Assembly: GCF_029852145.1 (NCBI RefSeq) | Contig: NC_079973.1 | Location: 9,940,385 to 10,004,384, forward strand | DNA: 64,000 nucleotides | Direction: 5' to 3' | Source of the DNA: Microplitis mediator | Lineage: Eukaryota > Arthropoda > Insecta > Hymenoptera > Braconidae | In this document: in pieces, positions 33,817-46,400 of the stretch | Layout: every line of letters begins with the position of its first letter | How positions within the stretch are numbered: the stretch's first letter is position 1 | Translations under genes and position numbers: made by a program | Notes under the pieces: model-generated | What the model was told of the DNA's origin: nothing | The model's database searches: none | Seen by the model: the letters and a program-made list of their open reading frames with translations, nothing else

Positions 33817-36800
33817 ATGGATTCAACATCAGCCAATGATGATGACAACAAAATACCACCTGAAAACATGATCGTTCTGGTAAAGTGTGACAAAGAAAAC
33901 TCCGAGTTACAAGACATTTATGTCAACAAAAATAATGTAAGTAATTTAAGTAAACATGCAGAAGTTTAATTTGACGTGAGTGTGAATGTCACTGGCCATT
34001 GGCAATTTTTTAAATTTTCAAATAAAATTTTAAAATTGAAATTTAAAATTCGTGTTTGAATAATTGGGACATCAGTCTACACATTTTTTTTAATTTCATT
34101 ATTTTTATATATTTAAAATTTATAAATTGTCTCATGTCTGCTACACTCATAAACTTGACTTATTTCAGTCTAAAAAAATTTTTTTTACCTTTAGAAGTTC
34201 AATTTTTGTAGATATTTATTCAAAAAGTTTGTTCTTGCCCCGAAATACAAATTTTTTCAATTATAAATTGAAAACAAAAATTTTCTTAAGGTGAGAAAAA
34301 TTTGTTTGCATCAAGAAATTTTTTTCCGTCCTAAGAAATTTTTTTTCTTTAATTCATAGTACAAAATATTTCTTGAGACAAGAAATCCTTTTTTTGTGTA
34401 TAGATTAGGCACAAAAATGTTGACAAAAGTCAGAAATTTTTTATGACGCAGAAAAAAAAGTGTTGAGTCAAGAAAATATTTTGAAAGACAAACGTTTTTG
34501 GGAACTAAGTCAAGATTTTTCTTAAATTGTGAATTTTATTTTTTGAATCAAGATTTTTTTCTTGGCTCAAGATCAATAAAAAATTTTTGATTCAAGAAAA
34601 ATTTTTTGAACCAAAATTTTTTTTCTTGAAATAAGAAAATTTTAGTTTCCCGCCTAGATTGCAAAAATATTCTTAGGTCGAGATAAAAAATCTTTATTCA
34701 AAAACCACTTTCTTGAACCAAGAACTTTTTTTCTTGAACTAAGAAATTTCTAAGTTTCCTTCTTAATAACAGAAAATATTCTTGATAAAAAAAAAATTAT
34801 CAAGCCTAAGTATCATTTTTTACGTAGACAATAAATTAATAAATAAATTTTTTTTTTTCACAGTATAAAATTGGCAGGGGACGTGATTGCAATGCTCATA
34901 TTCTTGATGTTCTTATTTCAAGAAATCATTGTATTCTTAAATTCAATAATGAGACTGAACAATGGAGCATTACAAATTTAAGCTCAACTGGAACAAAGCT
35001 AAATGATGATATTTTAGATAAAGACAAACCTCACGTTCTTCAGACAGGAGACTTTATTCAATTCAGTGAATCAAATAAATTTAAGTTTTATGTTAAAGAA
35101 TTTATTGAAAACGGACCAAAGATTAAAAAACAACGTCTTGATGAATCTGTTTTTAATGAAGAAATTAAAAGACAGAAAGCGTTTGCAGAAGAACAGGAGT
35201 TGAAGAGAAGAGAAATGGAAGACCAGCTTATGAACAAACAAAAAGAACAAGAAGAATTGAAAACTCGATTAGATGAATTATTAAAATGCCAGCAAGAAGC
35301 AGAAGGAAAAAGTGAAGAGCAACACGAGCTGATAAAGCAGCTTGAGGACAAAATAAAAAGTGGAAATGCTGTTGAAACACAACTTCAACAAAACTATAAG
35401 CATCTTTTGTCTACGGTTGAAGCTCAGAAACAACAATTTGAACAACTATTGGATGCTGAAAGACTTAAATGGCAGCAGACATTGGACATGACGAAACAGG
35501 AAAAAGAAGCTATGGAGAAAAAAATGTTGGATGATATGGCGACATGGAGAGCTAAGCAAAATGCCGAGTGGACTACCGTCGTTGATGACCTGGTGAAAAA
35601 AGAAAAAGACATCCAGAAAAAATTAGCTGATGAAAAAGCTTTGCTTGAACAAAGATTGATTGAGGCTGAAAGAGCTTTGCAGGAAAAAACTGTTCTTGCT
35701 GAGCAGCTACAAAATACTGTACAAAATCAACAAGGTATATGTTTTTGTTTGTTGTATATATACATAAAATGGTATATTGTATGACAAGGGATGAAACAAA
35801 ACGATTTTAGACCAGGGTCAAGTTGGCCGCCGAGCCGTAGGCGGCTGACTACCCGCAGGTGGAAATCGTGTTTTTTTTTTATCCTGTGTCACTCAGTAGA
35901 TTTTTAATTTTGAATTTTTAGTTATTGTAGTCGAAATAGCAGCAAATGAAGTACAAGGAGAATCTCTAGAAACTATTGATCTGACTAAAGATGACATTCG
36001 ACCGGGTTCATCCAAATCAAATAGTGCAATAGTTGACAAAGTTGGCAACATTTTGGACGAACAATTGACGTGTCAAATATGTTCAGAACTTTTCGTTACA
36101 GCAGTAACTCTTCACTGTTCTCATACGTATTGCCAGTATTGTATATATATGTGGATGAAAAAGAAGCGCGAGTGTCCAATCTGTCGGGCAGTAATTACTA
36201 CAATTTCAAGATCATTAGTCTTGGATAACTTTATTGAACAAATGGTCAATGATCTGTCTACTCATCACAAAGAACGTAGAAGAGAATTAGTAAATCAGCA
36301 TAAAGGTAAAATTCAGCTTCTGTTTTTTAAAATAATTTTTATATGACGTCCTTGTTTACCCTGGTGAATCAAATTACCGGAAGTTGTCGTATTTTTACCT
36401 TAAACACAGTACTATACGTCACTTTGCGGTAAACACCGAAATTTTACGGAAAAATACTACAGAGCGGCCGCAAATTTACGGTAAATTACCGCACTTCTAT
36501 TGTAAAATGACATATTTAGTATAAAATACCACAATTGTCCGTAAAATACGGAAAGTACCGCAATTTAGTGCAACTGTATGGAAAAATACCGGATGATTGC
36601 CGCGAAGTTACAGTAAATTACCGCGACGTTATTTTAAAATACCGTATTTTACCGCCAGTATTCCTAATACCGTAAATTACCGGAAGAATACCTCAGGGCT
36701 GCCGCGAATTTGCGGTAAATTCCTAATACCGTAACTCTATCAAAAATTTCCGTATTTAGCATAAAATACCGTAGCTCTCAATAATACCGTAAAGTACGGA

Positions 36801-37088
36801 AATTTACGGGAAAATACTACGGGGTTGCCGCAAATTGACGGTAAATTACCGAACTTGCATCTTAAATTGTCTTATGTGACATAAAATACCGTAATCTCTC
36901 AGAATACCATAAATTACGGCAGATTACGGTAATTGCCGCAATTTACGGTATATATATGGTAATTTTCCGTAATTAGGATCCGCCAAGGTAATTAATATTT
37001 TTACGTTTACATTTTTTCAGCTGCGTGTCGTACGATGGGTTTTGGAAATATCAATCCAAGAAAAAAAGCAGTTCGTGGACGTCCGTAA
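33817..37088 (+). CDS. rnf8: RNF8-type E3 ubiquitin ligase (FHA, coiled coil, RING)
   Basis: Four exons, 33817-33936, 34864-35734, 35922-36305 and 37021-37088, encode 480 residues, close to human RNF8 (485). The FHA domain spans about residues 15-115, with YKIGRGRDC, ISRNHC and SSTGTKLND, the last two being phosphothreonine-binding loops. A Glu/Lys/Gln-rich coiled coil covers about 130-325. The C3HC4 RING has C381, C384, C396, H398, C401, C404, C415 and C418, all present. The tail is RKKAVRGRP. RNF8 binds phosphorylated MDC1 at DNA breaks and ubiquitinates chromatin proteins with UBC13; the same is inferred. CHFR has a similar start but is longer and lacks this coiled-coil layout. Intron 3 carries an ACGGTAA-type transposon. 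Confidence 0.88.
35775..35880. repeat. fragment of the dispersed repeat seen at 60560-60670
   Basis: In RNF8-like intron 2, GACAAGGGATGAAACAAAACG, AAGTTGGCC, GGCGGCTGAC and GTGGAAATCGTGTTTT match, inverted, the right part of the 60040-60670 repeat. Further pieces lie at about 38230-38340 and 7390-7430. Confidence 0.65.
36359..36988. mobile_element. ACGGTAA-type element in RNF8-like intron 3
   Basis: The ends are CCCTGGTGAATCAAATTACC and, inverted, GGATCCGCCAAGG. The body is a dense alternation of ACGGTAAATTACCG-like palindromic words. Relatives lie at 56341-56846 and 63732-64000. Confidence 0.75.
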
Positions 37089-39725
37089 TTTTTATACTGA
37101 AACACAACAAATCTCAGGAAAAATTTTATAGCTTTCATTTGAGTTTTATAATTAAGTAATTATTAGTTAATTATTCAAACGATATTAATTTAGAAACAAA
37201 AAAAAATTATTTAAATTTTAAAATATAATGAAAGACAAAATTTTTATAATATTAATTATCTGAAATATTTATTTTATATTGTTCTATTATTTATTAATAT
37301 AAAAAAATTACAAGTATTATTACGTAATAAACTTGTAACATGTATTTAAAGAAAGTTTATCGTTAAAGTAATTAAAATATAAGCCAAAAAAAATATAAAT
37401 ATCAAATATTGAGAAAATAATTATTCTTTTATACGACATGTTTATTTTTTTACTTCGAAGGCTATCACCTTTTACGTTCTTTTTAAATAAATATCCTTAT
37501 TCATTTAAGAATGGTCTTAAATAATTAGAGCAATTTATATCTGTCGAATAAAAATTGTATACTGCCCAACTGACATATTTCTTTAGTTTTCTGAGTGAAA
37601 AATTAAAAATGATACCATTAACATGCAATTTTTAGATATACAGAACTCCATTATCTCGGAACTTCCCCTCAATCTTGACCCCCGCTACGAGCTACGCTGT
37701 CTCCCACCCGATACTATACATTTGTATGTCTCTGTTTGTATTTATCTATATATCATTCAGGTAGATGTAACAGGGCATGCGTTGTAGTTTCCTTTTAAGA
37801 AAGAAGGGGCACCCGTTAACTCGAAAATTCCAAGAAATTTCCGCTCCTCCGTAAACTAACCGACCGAGTTAATGGAGTTCGACTGTACTTCTTTTCTCTA
37901 TGGTGTGCATAATATTTTTTATCATATTTTCAATAAAAAGTTCAAACTTCATTGCTTGAGAGGACATTGTGCGTCCATACTTCATCGCACATACGATAAC
38001 CGGAATTTATTTTTCGCTAATGAATAAGAATTTAATTCTCTTCGCGCAAGATGGTGAGAAAAATATGCACATCATAAAGAAAATCCCAATAGCTTGTAAA
38101 ATTATTTCAACAAGATCGTGCAGCTCGGGTATTTTCGGTTTTTACTCCCACTCTGGGTCTTCTATGTACTAAATACTTTCCCACTTTTTCTTACACATGC
38201 GCAGTTTAGGAATAACCAGTAGTGGGGGGACTTTGAAGTTCATTCTCCTTCCGGGTCAAGTTCAGCTTGGACAATGAATCTCACTCTCGTTTTAAATCGT
38301 TTTGTTTCATTCCTTGTAACATATTATGCTAATAACCGATCAAATAAGTAATGAATAGTAATTTATAATTATTTACTAATGAAAATTAATAAACTTTTTT
38401 TGAAGGTCATTTAGTTTTTTTTTAATGGTAAAGAAAATGTGGAAAATTTTGTTTTACTGTTCATCTTCTACGTACTTTGTAAAAATTACTGTACTTAGAA
38501 AAAGTAATAATTAAAGACTAAATTTTTTTTTCTTCGTGAGCTTGAAAAAAAAAATTATTTCTTTGTGTAAAACAAGTAAATATTATTGTTTATGCAATAG
38601 AGAATATTAAATAATATTTATTTGTTTAAAAAATAAAACGAGTACATAGCATTTACTTTAGATTGGATAATTTTATAAGACTTATAATATGTATCATACA
38701 TAAAAATAAAAGTAATAAATAATGTCATGATAAAATATAAATATGAGTAATTGTATACATTATTTTTCTCAACGAGGATACGTTGGTAAGAATTAAAAAA
38801 ATAATAAATATTTTCACTCGACAATTGATGAATCACTAAATAAATATTGCGCTTTAAAAAAATGTTACATATAATACATTCATATTTTATTTCAAATTTA
38901 TAAAACTCATGAGAACAATAATCATATTCGATGTTTTGTTGCAGTCAATATTCTGCATAACTTTTAACTTATTACGGATTTATCCATAATAATTATCAAT
39001 AATACAATCCTTTGTTTGTTTGTTCAAGTAAAATATTAATGATTGGCAGAAGCAGATATCAGAAAATTTTGTAATTTTTAACAAATTTTTTTTAGTTTTT
39101 TAAATGCGATTTTTAAATGACACTGAAGTTAGCTGACGTCTAATGATTTTTGGAGTTTTTTTTTAATAGATTAAAAAAAAAAACACTTCGAAAAATTGCA
39201 CCTATAATTTTTTTGATTTTTTACGTGTGCATATTTTTAGTTTTTTTTTTTTTTGCAATTGATGTTGAAGAAAAAATTCAAAAATTTTTAATTGCCTGCA
39301 AACCTCGATGAGTGTGAATGTAGCAGACAGACAAATTTAAAATTATAAATAAATAGAGCAAATAATTTAAAAAATGAAATTAAAAAAAAAGCACTTGTTG
39401 ATTTTTAAATTTTTTAAATGCGTATTTTTTTTAAATTTTATTTTTTTAATTATTTACTCTATTTATTTATAATTTTAAATTTGTCTGACGTCCGCTACAT
39501 TCACACTCATGAAATTAAACAAATTTAAAATTATAAATAAATAGAGCAAATAATTAAAAAAGTGAAATTTAAAAAAAATGCACTTATTAATTTTTAAGTT
39601 TTTTCAATGCGCATTTTTTTTAAATTTTATTTTTTTAATTATTTACTAATAATTTTAAATTTGATGTCTGCACAATCGTTTTTTTTTTTGGTAAAAAGTA
39701 AATGACAGTTAAATTAATTTCAAAT
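37089..39725. other. intergenic between RNF8-like gene and the receptor
   Basis: This holds the 3' flank of the RNF8-like gene, then repeats. Positions 37880-38340 contain a worn copy of the 60040-60670 repeat (CGGGTCAAGTT, GTTTCATTCCTTGTAACATA). Positions 39330-39665 contain two near-identical inverted blocks with AAATTATAAATAAATAGAGC. No gene was recognised. Confidence 0.5.
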
Positions 39726-40423
39726 AATTCATTATTTTGGCGCGAAAACGAGTGTATTATACGCAAACGTTATTCGCGATATGCGCGCTCACGTTGGCGA
39801 ATACGGGAGAAGGATAAAAGAAAGAGGAAGAGAAAAGAATAAACTCGCGAACCGTCGAGGGGAAAGAGGCGGAGATGCGCGATCGCGTGTGATTGTAGAC
39901 TATATACAACTCAACGACTTGTTTTAGTTTTTAGTTACATTACACACGGAAACGTGAGTCGTTAATCTTGCTGGTGAATGTGCGTTATAATCTCCGAGTT
40001 TCGCGCGTGTCTTTATCACATACTCACGTGTTTAATTTAAACTAATATCCTCGGACTAAATAAAATATCCAAGGAAATATTTATTGTCGCGTAATATATT
40101 AGTGTATTTATTTTTCAGTACAGTAAGAATGTAATGTACAGAGGCGTGATTGTCGCGTTAGTGGTCCGCGGGGCGAGTGTTTGGTGAACGGAACGGCGAG
40201 TTTTAGTCCGCGAGTTCGAGTTGCAAAGTCGCGATACAAGTAACGACCGAGGCTAATAAATAATTTTTAAAAATAAATAACCATCGGTTAAATAAGTGAC
40301 GGTGATGTCAAACATGCGGCGTAAATTATCACGAGAAATAGTGATAAAGGTGCGGAGTTTCAGTGTCCTGTTGATTAAAATTTCCTGGTAAAATATAATT
40401 AGGGTGCAAATGAGCCCAGATTT
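39726..40423 (+). promoter_or_regulatory. CpG-rich promoter and 5' leader of the receptor gene
   Basis: This is by far the most CpG-dense stretch in the window (CGCGCTCACG, GATGCGCGATCGCGTG, GTCCGCGGGGCGAG). The density contrasts with AT-rich surroundings, as expected for the promoter and leader of a regulated insect gene. A short upstream frame (40410-40469, ATG AGC ...TAG) overlaps the main ATG in another frame and could lower translation. Confidence 0.6.
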
Positions 40424-43400
40424 ATGGCGGCGCGGGTGCTTTTGTTCGGCATCTTGTTTACGGAAGTAGTACTCGAGCCCGTTTGCGCCGCAGGTGGGTT
40501 TTTTAAGTCACGTTTTTAAATTTTAAATATTTTTTATTACTCTGATTTGCATGTTTTTTATTTCTGTCGGTATTTAATTGTTGGATTTTTATTTTACTAA
40601 TTAATGGGTTTTTATTACATGGATTATATTTGGTAGCGTATCCATGTGATGTGTAATTTATTTTTTTGGGGCAGGTTATTTTTGCGTCACGCACCCGCGA
40701 TCGATAGCGTGATGGTGACAACCTGTCATTCAAACAATGAATTTTTTTTAGTGGATAAATTCATCGGACATCTTATGATTTATACTTATGTTTCCATGAA
40801 TACGTCTGTTTGTACAGATATATGTATATATTTTTTTTTTTTTTTTATTTCACTTTATTGTACATCATTCAATTTTTTTAAATATTTTCATATGTAATTT
40901 TAAGTAAATGTATTTTTTAGGGGTAATTACATAAAATTAAATTCAAATAATTGCTTGGGTTGCATGCAAAAAAAATTTTTCTTTGTGAAATGAAAAAAAA
41001 ATTTTTGGAGTTGAAAAATTTTTACGGGTAAATGTAGCAGACATACGAAAATTTGTTAATTCCATATAAAAAAATTTAATAGTCAAAGAAACAAAATTTA
41101 AAAAAATGCATTTACTAAATTTTGAATTCTCTAAACATGAATTTTTTTCTTTTTATTTTATAAACATTTCAGTTTAATATTTAAAAAGTTTTTAAAATTG
41201 TCAGATGTCCGCTAACTTTACTGTCATTTAATTTTTTAACGTTCTAAGGAAATTTTTATTTTCAATTCATCATGAAAAAATTTACTGAGAGAAGTAGAAA
41301 TTTTCTTAGGGCGAGCAAAAATTTTTCATTAAGAAATGAAAACAAAATTTTTTTTTGGAGTAGAAAAATTTTTTCAAGCTTCGAAAAAATTTTTGATTTC
41401 AATTCATTATGCAAAAAATTTTTTGAGAAAAGAAGAAATTTTCTTGGAAAGAGTAAAAATTTTTCATTATAAAGTAAATCAAACATTTTTTAGGACTAAA
41501 ATAAATTTCTGACCTCAAGAAAATTTCTTCTCGTCCCAAGAAAATTTTCCTTTTTTATTCTTAATGCAAAAAATTTTAGTATAAAAAAATATATTCAATG
41601 ATTATATTCTTGATTACTGGAAATTATAAAATTTAATTTCTGGGTTTGTTACCTGAATTTTTTATCAAGAGTAATAAAAAATATTAATTTTACTTTGTAT
41701 GATAAAATTCTAATAAAATAATTCAATTTTTTAGGTGGTAAAGGAACTGGTAATAATTTAAACGGCAACAAAAATGGATCGAAACGAGATGGGGTGAATT
41801 TAAACTTAAGTAAAAGTTCGAGCCAAAATTTAAGAATTGAGCCTGGGGGATATGTTGTGCTGGGAAAAAAAGGTGTTACTCTAAATTGTTTACCAGGAAA
41901 TAATCACGATGTATCTTGGCTTTACAATGGCGAACCAGCACCACCATGTGGGATTCCAAGATGCACAATTCTCGACAATGGCTCACTTCATTTCTACAAG
42001 GTTCTTATTTATTTTAAATAATAACACGCGTTTGAGGTAAAAGACTCAATTGTCAACAGAGTAACAATTACTGGCGGGCTTTTATTCAATTATTTATTCA
42101 ACTTCCTTCAACATCCTTTGAAATCAAAAATTTTTTATTCAATCTTTGGAATACTGAGAGCCCTAAAAACGCACTGTCATTAATTCGTACAGTGGTCATA
42201 TAAATTACTTCACATTTATTTATAAAATTTATGTCCTTTCCTCCCTTGGTGTGTAATCTACTAATTCTTGTTTTCTGAGGCACTTTTGCCTGGATTTGAA
42301 CAAAGAAAAAATATGACAGATTTAAAAGATTTTCATTTCGAAATTGGCGTAATTAAATTATAGAAAAATTTTTTATTTTTATTGTGGAATATTAATTGAT
42401 TTAAGAATTATACTAATAAAATTTTTATTTTTAATAGAAACAAAATTTACAATTGGCACAAAAATCTATTGGACGAAATGAATCGATTAATGATATGTAT
42501 AAAAAACACGAGTATCGATGTATTGGACAGACTTCTTCTGGAGGATTTTTACGATCTTCGCCGGTATTCATACAAATTGCTGGTATAGTTGATTTTATTT
42601 AATTTATTAAGTACTTAAGAGATATTTTACGTTAAATTACTCAAGGTTTAGATTTTACTACTTATCATTTTTTATAATTATGAAATTTTTTTTCTTTTAA
42701 AATTTTAAACTCTGATTTCCCGCCAAATCCTATTCAAATTTCAAAAATTTTTGAATTAATTATTAAGCTTTTGAATCCTACTGAAAATTTTAACTTTACT
42801 TTTATTTTCACTAATTAAAATTTAAACTTAAATTACTGATTCATTAAATTAATTCCTGTTCCAATAATGATTAATTACCTTCATAATAAATAAATGCATG
42901 TAATCGTAATCCATAATTTAAATTAAATCGATATTTCTCGAATTAAAAATGTATAATTTCACGTATTTATTTAATCCACAAATAAAATTTTTTCTGCCAC
43001 GATAACTAAAACTTTTTAAATAAAAGAAAATATTTTACTTGTCAACGTGAGTTCCCATTAAGATCGAGGGCTAAAATTATAATTAAATTTTCTTGTCATT
43101 TGATATTGAATTAGGTCGGAAATTAATGAGGTAAATGAAGATGAAACTTTTAATTTTTATTTTAATAATAAAGTAAATCTAAACCTTTGATTATTTAACG
43201 AGAAATTCTTGATATTTAAAACTTGATTCATTTATTAAAATTTTTATTTATAGATCTATCATATACTTTTAAGAAATCTCCTAATGATGTTACGGTACAT
43301 GAAGGAGAAGTTACTAGATTATCCTGTTTAATTGATAGTGTACCGTATCCTCCGAATATTACATGGCAGCATAATGGAAAATCTTTATTATCAGATCGCA

Positions 43401-46400
43401 ATAATACTAAGTATGGATCAATTTACTATTTATTCGTATAATCAATATATATTTTATTTAATTATCAAATAATTACATAGAAGTGGGGTTCCATTAGTTT
43501 CCGGACATAAAAACTAAAATTAAGATTTTGTAATTTATTTTACTCTAATCTACTCTGGCAAATTAATTAAATTATTTTTTAAACAAAATAATTAATTTCA
43601 AAAAAATCTAAGACCGGCATTTTTTTTTTTAATTCTATATTTCATGCGCAGTATGAAAAAATTTGAAAATCTAAACCTGCATAACTCACTTGCTCATTCA
43701 ATAATAAAAAATTTTGTTTTTCTAAAAAACGACAAAAAAAAAATACCGACTAAAAATGACATCGTGATTATTTATACGGAAATTAACAAAAAAAAATTAT
43801 CATGATTTTTAAGTTGCAATAACTAAGAATTTTTTTTTTTATTAATTCGCTAAAGATCAGAATAAAAAAAATTTTTAATGTCATGTCAATTGTTCGATTT
43901 TTGATATAAAAAAATACTGTAAGAATTTTTTTTATCGTTAAAGAGCAGAATAAAAAAAAATTGACGACATGTCAATTGTTCGATTTTTGAAATTCAAAAA
44001 TTGATTGAGCGTCACTTCTATATAATTACCAATTACGATTATAAATAAATAATAATTATTATTAGTAGATATATCATGGTACCACCAGGTGTTCTTTATA
44101 TAACTTCAACAAAACAGTCTGATGCTGGCTTATATAGGTAAAAAAAATCAAGTTTTTTTTTAATTACCAACATTATCTTTGATTTGATAATAAAATAATA
44201 AATATAAAATATTTTTTTTAGATGTATAGTTACAAATGATTTTATTAAAAAAACCAAAAAAAGCAAAGAGGCAAAACTGACAGTTGTTCCAAAAATAAAA
44301 TTACAAGAATCAAACATTCCAGCCTCATTATTCCCACAAAGTTATTATAATTATTCTTTAATTAATGGATCGAATGTTACTCTCGTTTGTGCAGTATCTG
44401 GTAATCCATTATCATTTTTAAAGTGGTCATTTGTGCCACAACGTTCAGGTATTCTAATTGCTTTCAAATTAAAAAAAAAAATAGAAAAACAATTTTATTA
44501 ATTAAACGTACGTTGATATTTAAGATGGAGCCAATTCAGCGCAACCTCGCATTCTTCTTAACTCGACTACCGGTATCAGTATACTCGAATTAAAAAATGT
44601 CAGCATTTTTCACGCTGGCACTTATCTGTGTTCCGTAGAAAATGTTGTCACTGGCGCTATGGAGATTCAGGTACATTTTTAAATAATATTATTTTTTAAG
44701 TTCTATTTTGAGTTGGATTAAATTTTATGACCCTAAAGTTAACAATTAAAAATTTTCAGATTTTTTTACAACTCGATTGCAAAAAAAAAAAAACTAAAAA
44801 TATGCGCGTGTAGAAAATCATATAAACTATCAGTGAAATTTTTTCAAATTTTTTTTTTTATAATTTATCGTCTGGAAAAAAAATAAAAAAATTATTAAAC
44901 GTCCGGGAACTTCAGTATCATAAAATTTTTCAAAGTCCTATCATTTAAAAAAAAAAAAAAATACTATGGCCTATTTGTTGAAAATAAAAATTTTTCTACA
45001 CATTTTTGGCGAAATGTTTTTATTAAAATAATTATTTACTAATTAATTTTTAATTTATTTACTTCAGAATATAACTGTAGACGTAACAGTTCCTCCAACG
45101 TTCATTAAAAAACCAATAAATCAAAATTGTCCCAATGGAAGAACAGCTAGATTTGAATGTCAAGCAGATGGAGTACCAACTCCAACTATATATTGGCTCA
45201 AAGATGCGGAAAATATTACGGTCAATGGTAGGAATTAAACTTGAAAAAAATATCAATAAATATTTTTCGAATTTAAAATGTGAAATATAAAATAATGTTT
45301 TTAATTTAGGACGGAAAACAATTTATGTAAAGGAGAATAATAAAGTGGAGCTGGCGATTTCAGCCACAGTACCATCTGATTCTGGTGACTATCAGTGTGT
45401 GGCTGTTAATTCTGCCGGAGAAATTTGGGCCGCTGGTCGGTTACAAGTTAATGCGTCGCGTAATAGTCCTGCTGCCCCGACTGAATTGAAATGTTACGCG
45501 CCATCACCAGTTAAAATAACTATCTCGTGGATTCCACCTCAATCTTTGCCACCTTCTAGTATTACTGCTTACACTGTTCATTATAGCCCTGAAGGTATAT
45601 CAATCATATATTTAATATATAATTAATTTTATTAAGGAAAGAGACCCAGTACCCGATCACTCATGTATATATATATATGAGTGGTTGTTAAAAATTAAAT
45701 TTTCTCAGACGCCCCATAAAAATCTTGAGTGAAAAAACACGCGGGGAATTTGGTTTTTTCTTTTTAAGTAAAAAGAACATGTGCCGCAGGACGATCATTT
45801 TTCGATACAATCGCGGTTTTTTTTAAATATCTCATGAAATATGCAGATTAAAGGAAAAAGTCATAGGAACAATTTTGTAAGAAATTAAATTCTTGATAAA
45901 AAAGGTCATGTTCATTTTTTTTATAAAATGTGTATTTTCGAAGATATTTAAAAAAAACTTTTTTTAGATTTTATTACAAATTTTAAAAAGAACGTTTTTT
46001 TACAATATCTTCGTAAATACACATTTTATAAAAAAAATGAACATGACCTTTTTTGTCAAAAATTTAATTTCCTACAAAATTATTCCTATGACTTTTTCTT
46101 CTAATCTGCATATTTCATGAGATATTTAAAAAAACCGCGATCGTATCGAAAAATGATCGTCCTGAAACACGTGTTCTTTTTACTCAAAAAGAAAAAACCA
46201 AATTCTCCACTTACTTTTTCTTATTTTTTTTGTTCAAAATTTTTACTTCAAATTCAAAAAAATTATTTTATAAATTTTCAAAAATTTAAGGAGGTGGAAA
46301 AGAAGAAGTTTCGCCAGAACCGGGCAACTCAACGTCCGTTGAAGTATCAAAACTTCTTGAGCCATACACGAATTATTCATTTTACGTGAGGGTTTGGAAT

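Noticed and set aside
41272..41486. Overlapping frames on both strands in receptor intron 1
   Set aside because: They are translations of the AAGAAATTTTT-type element.
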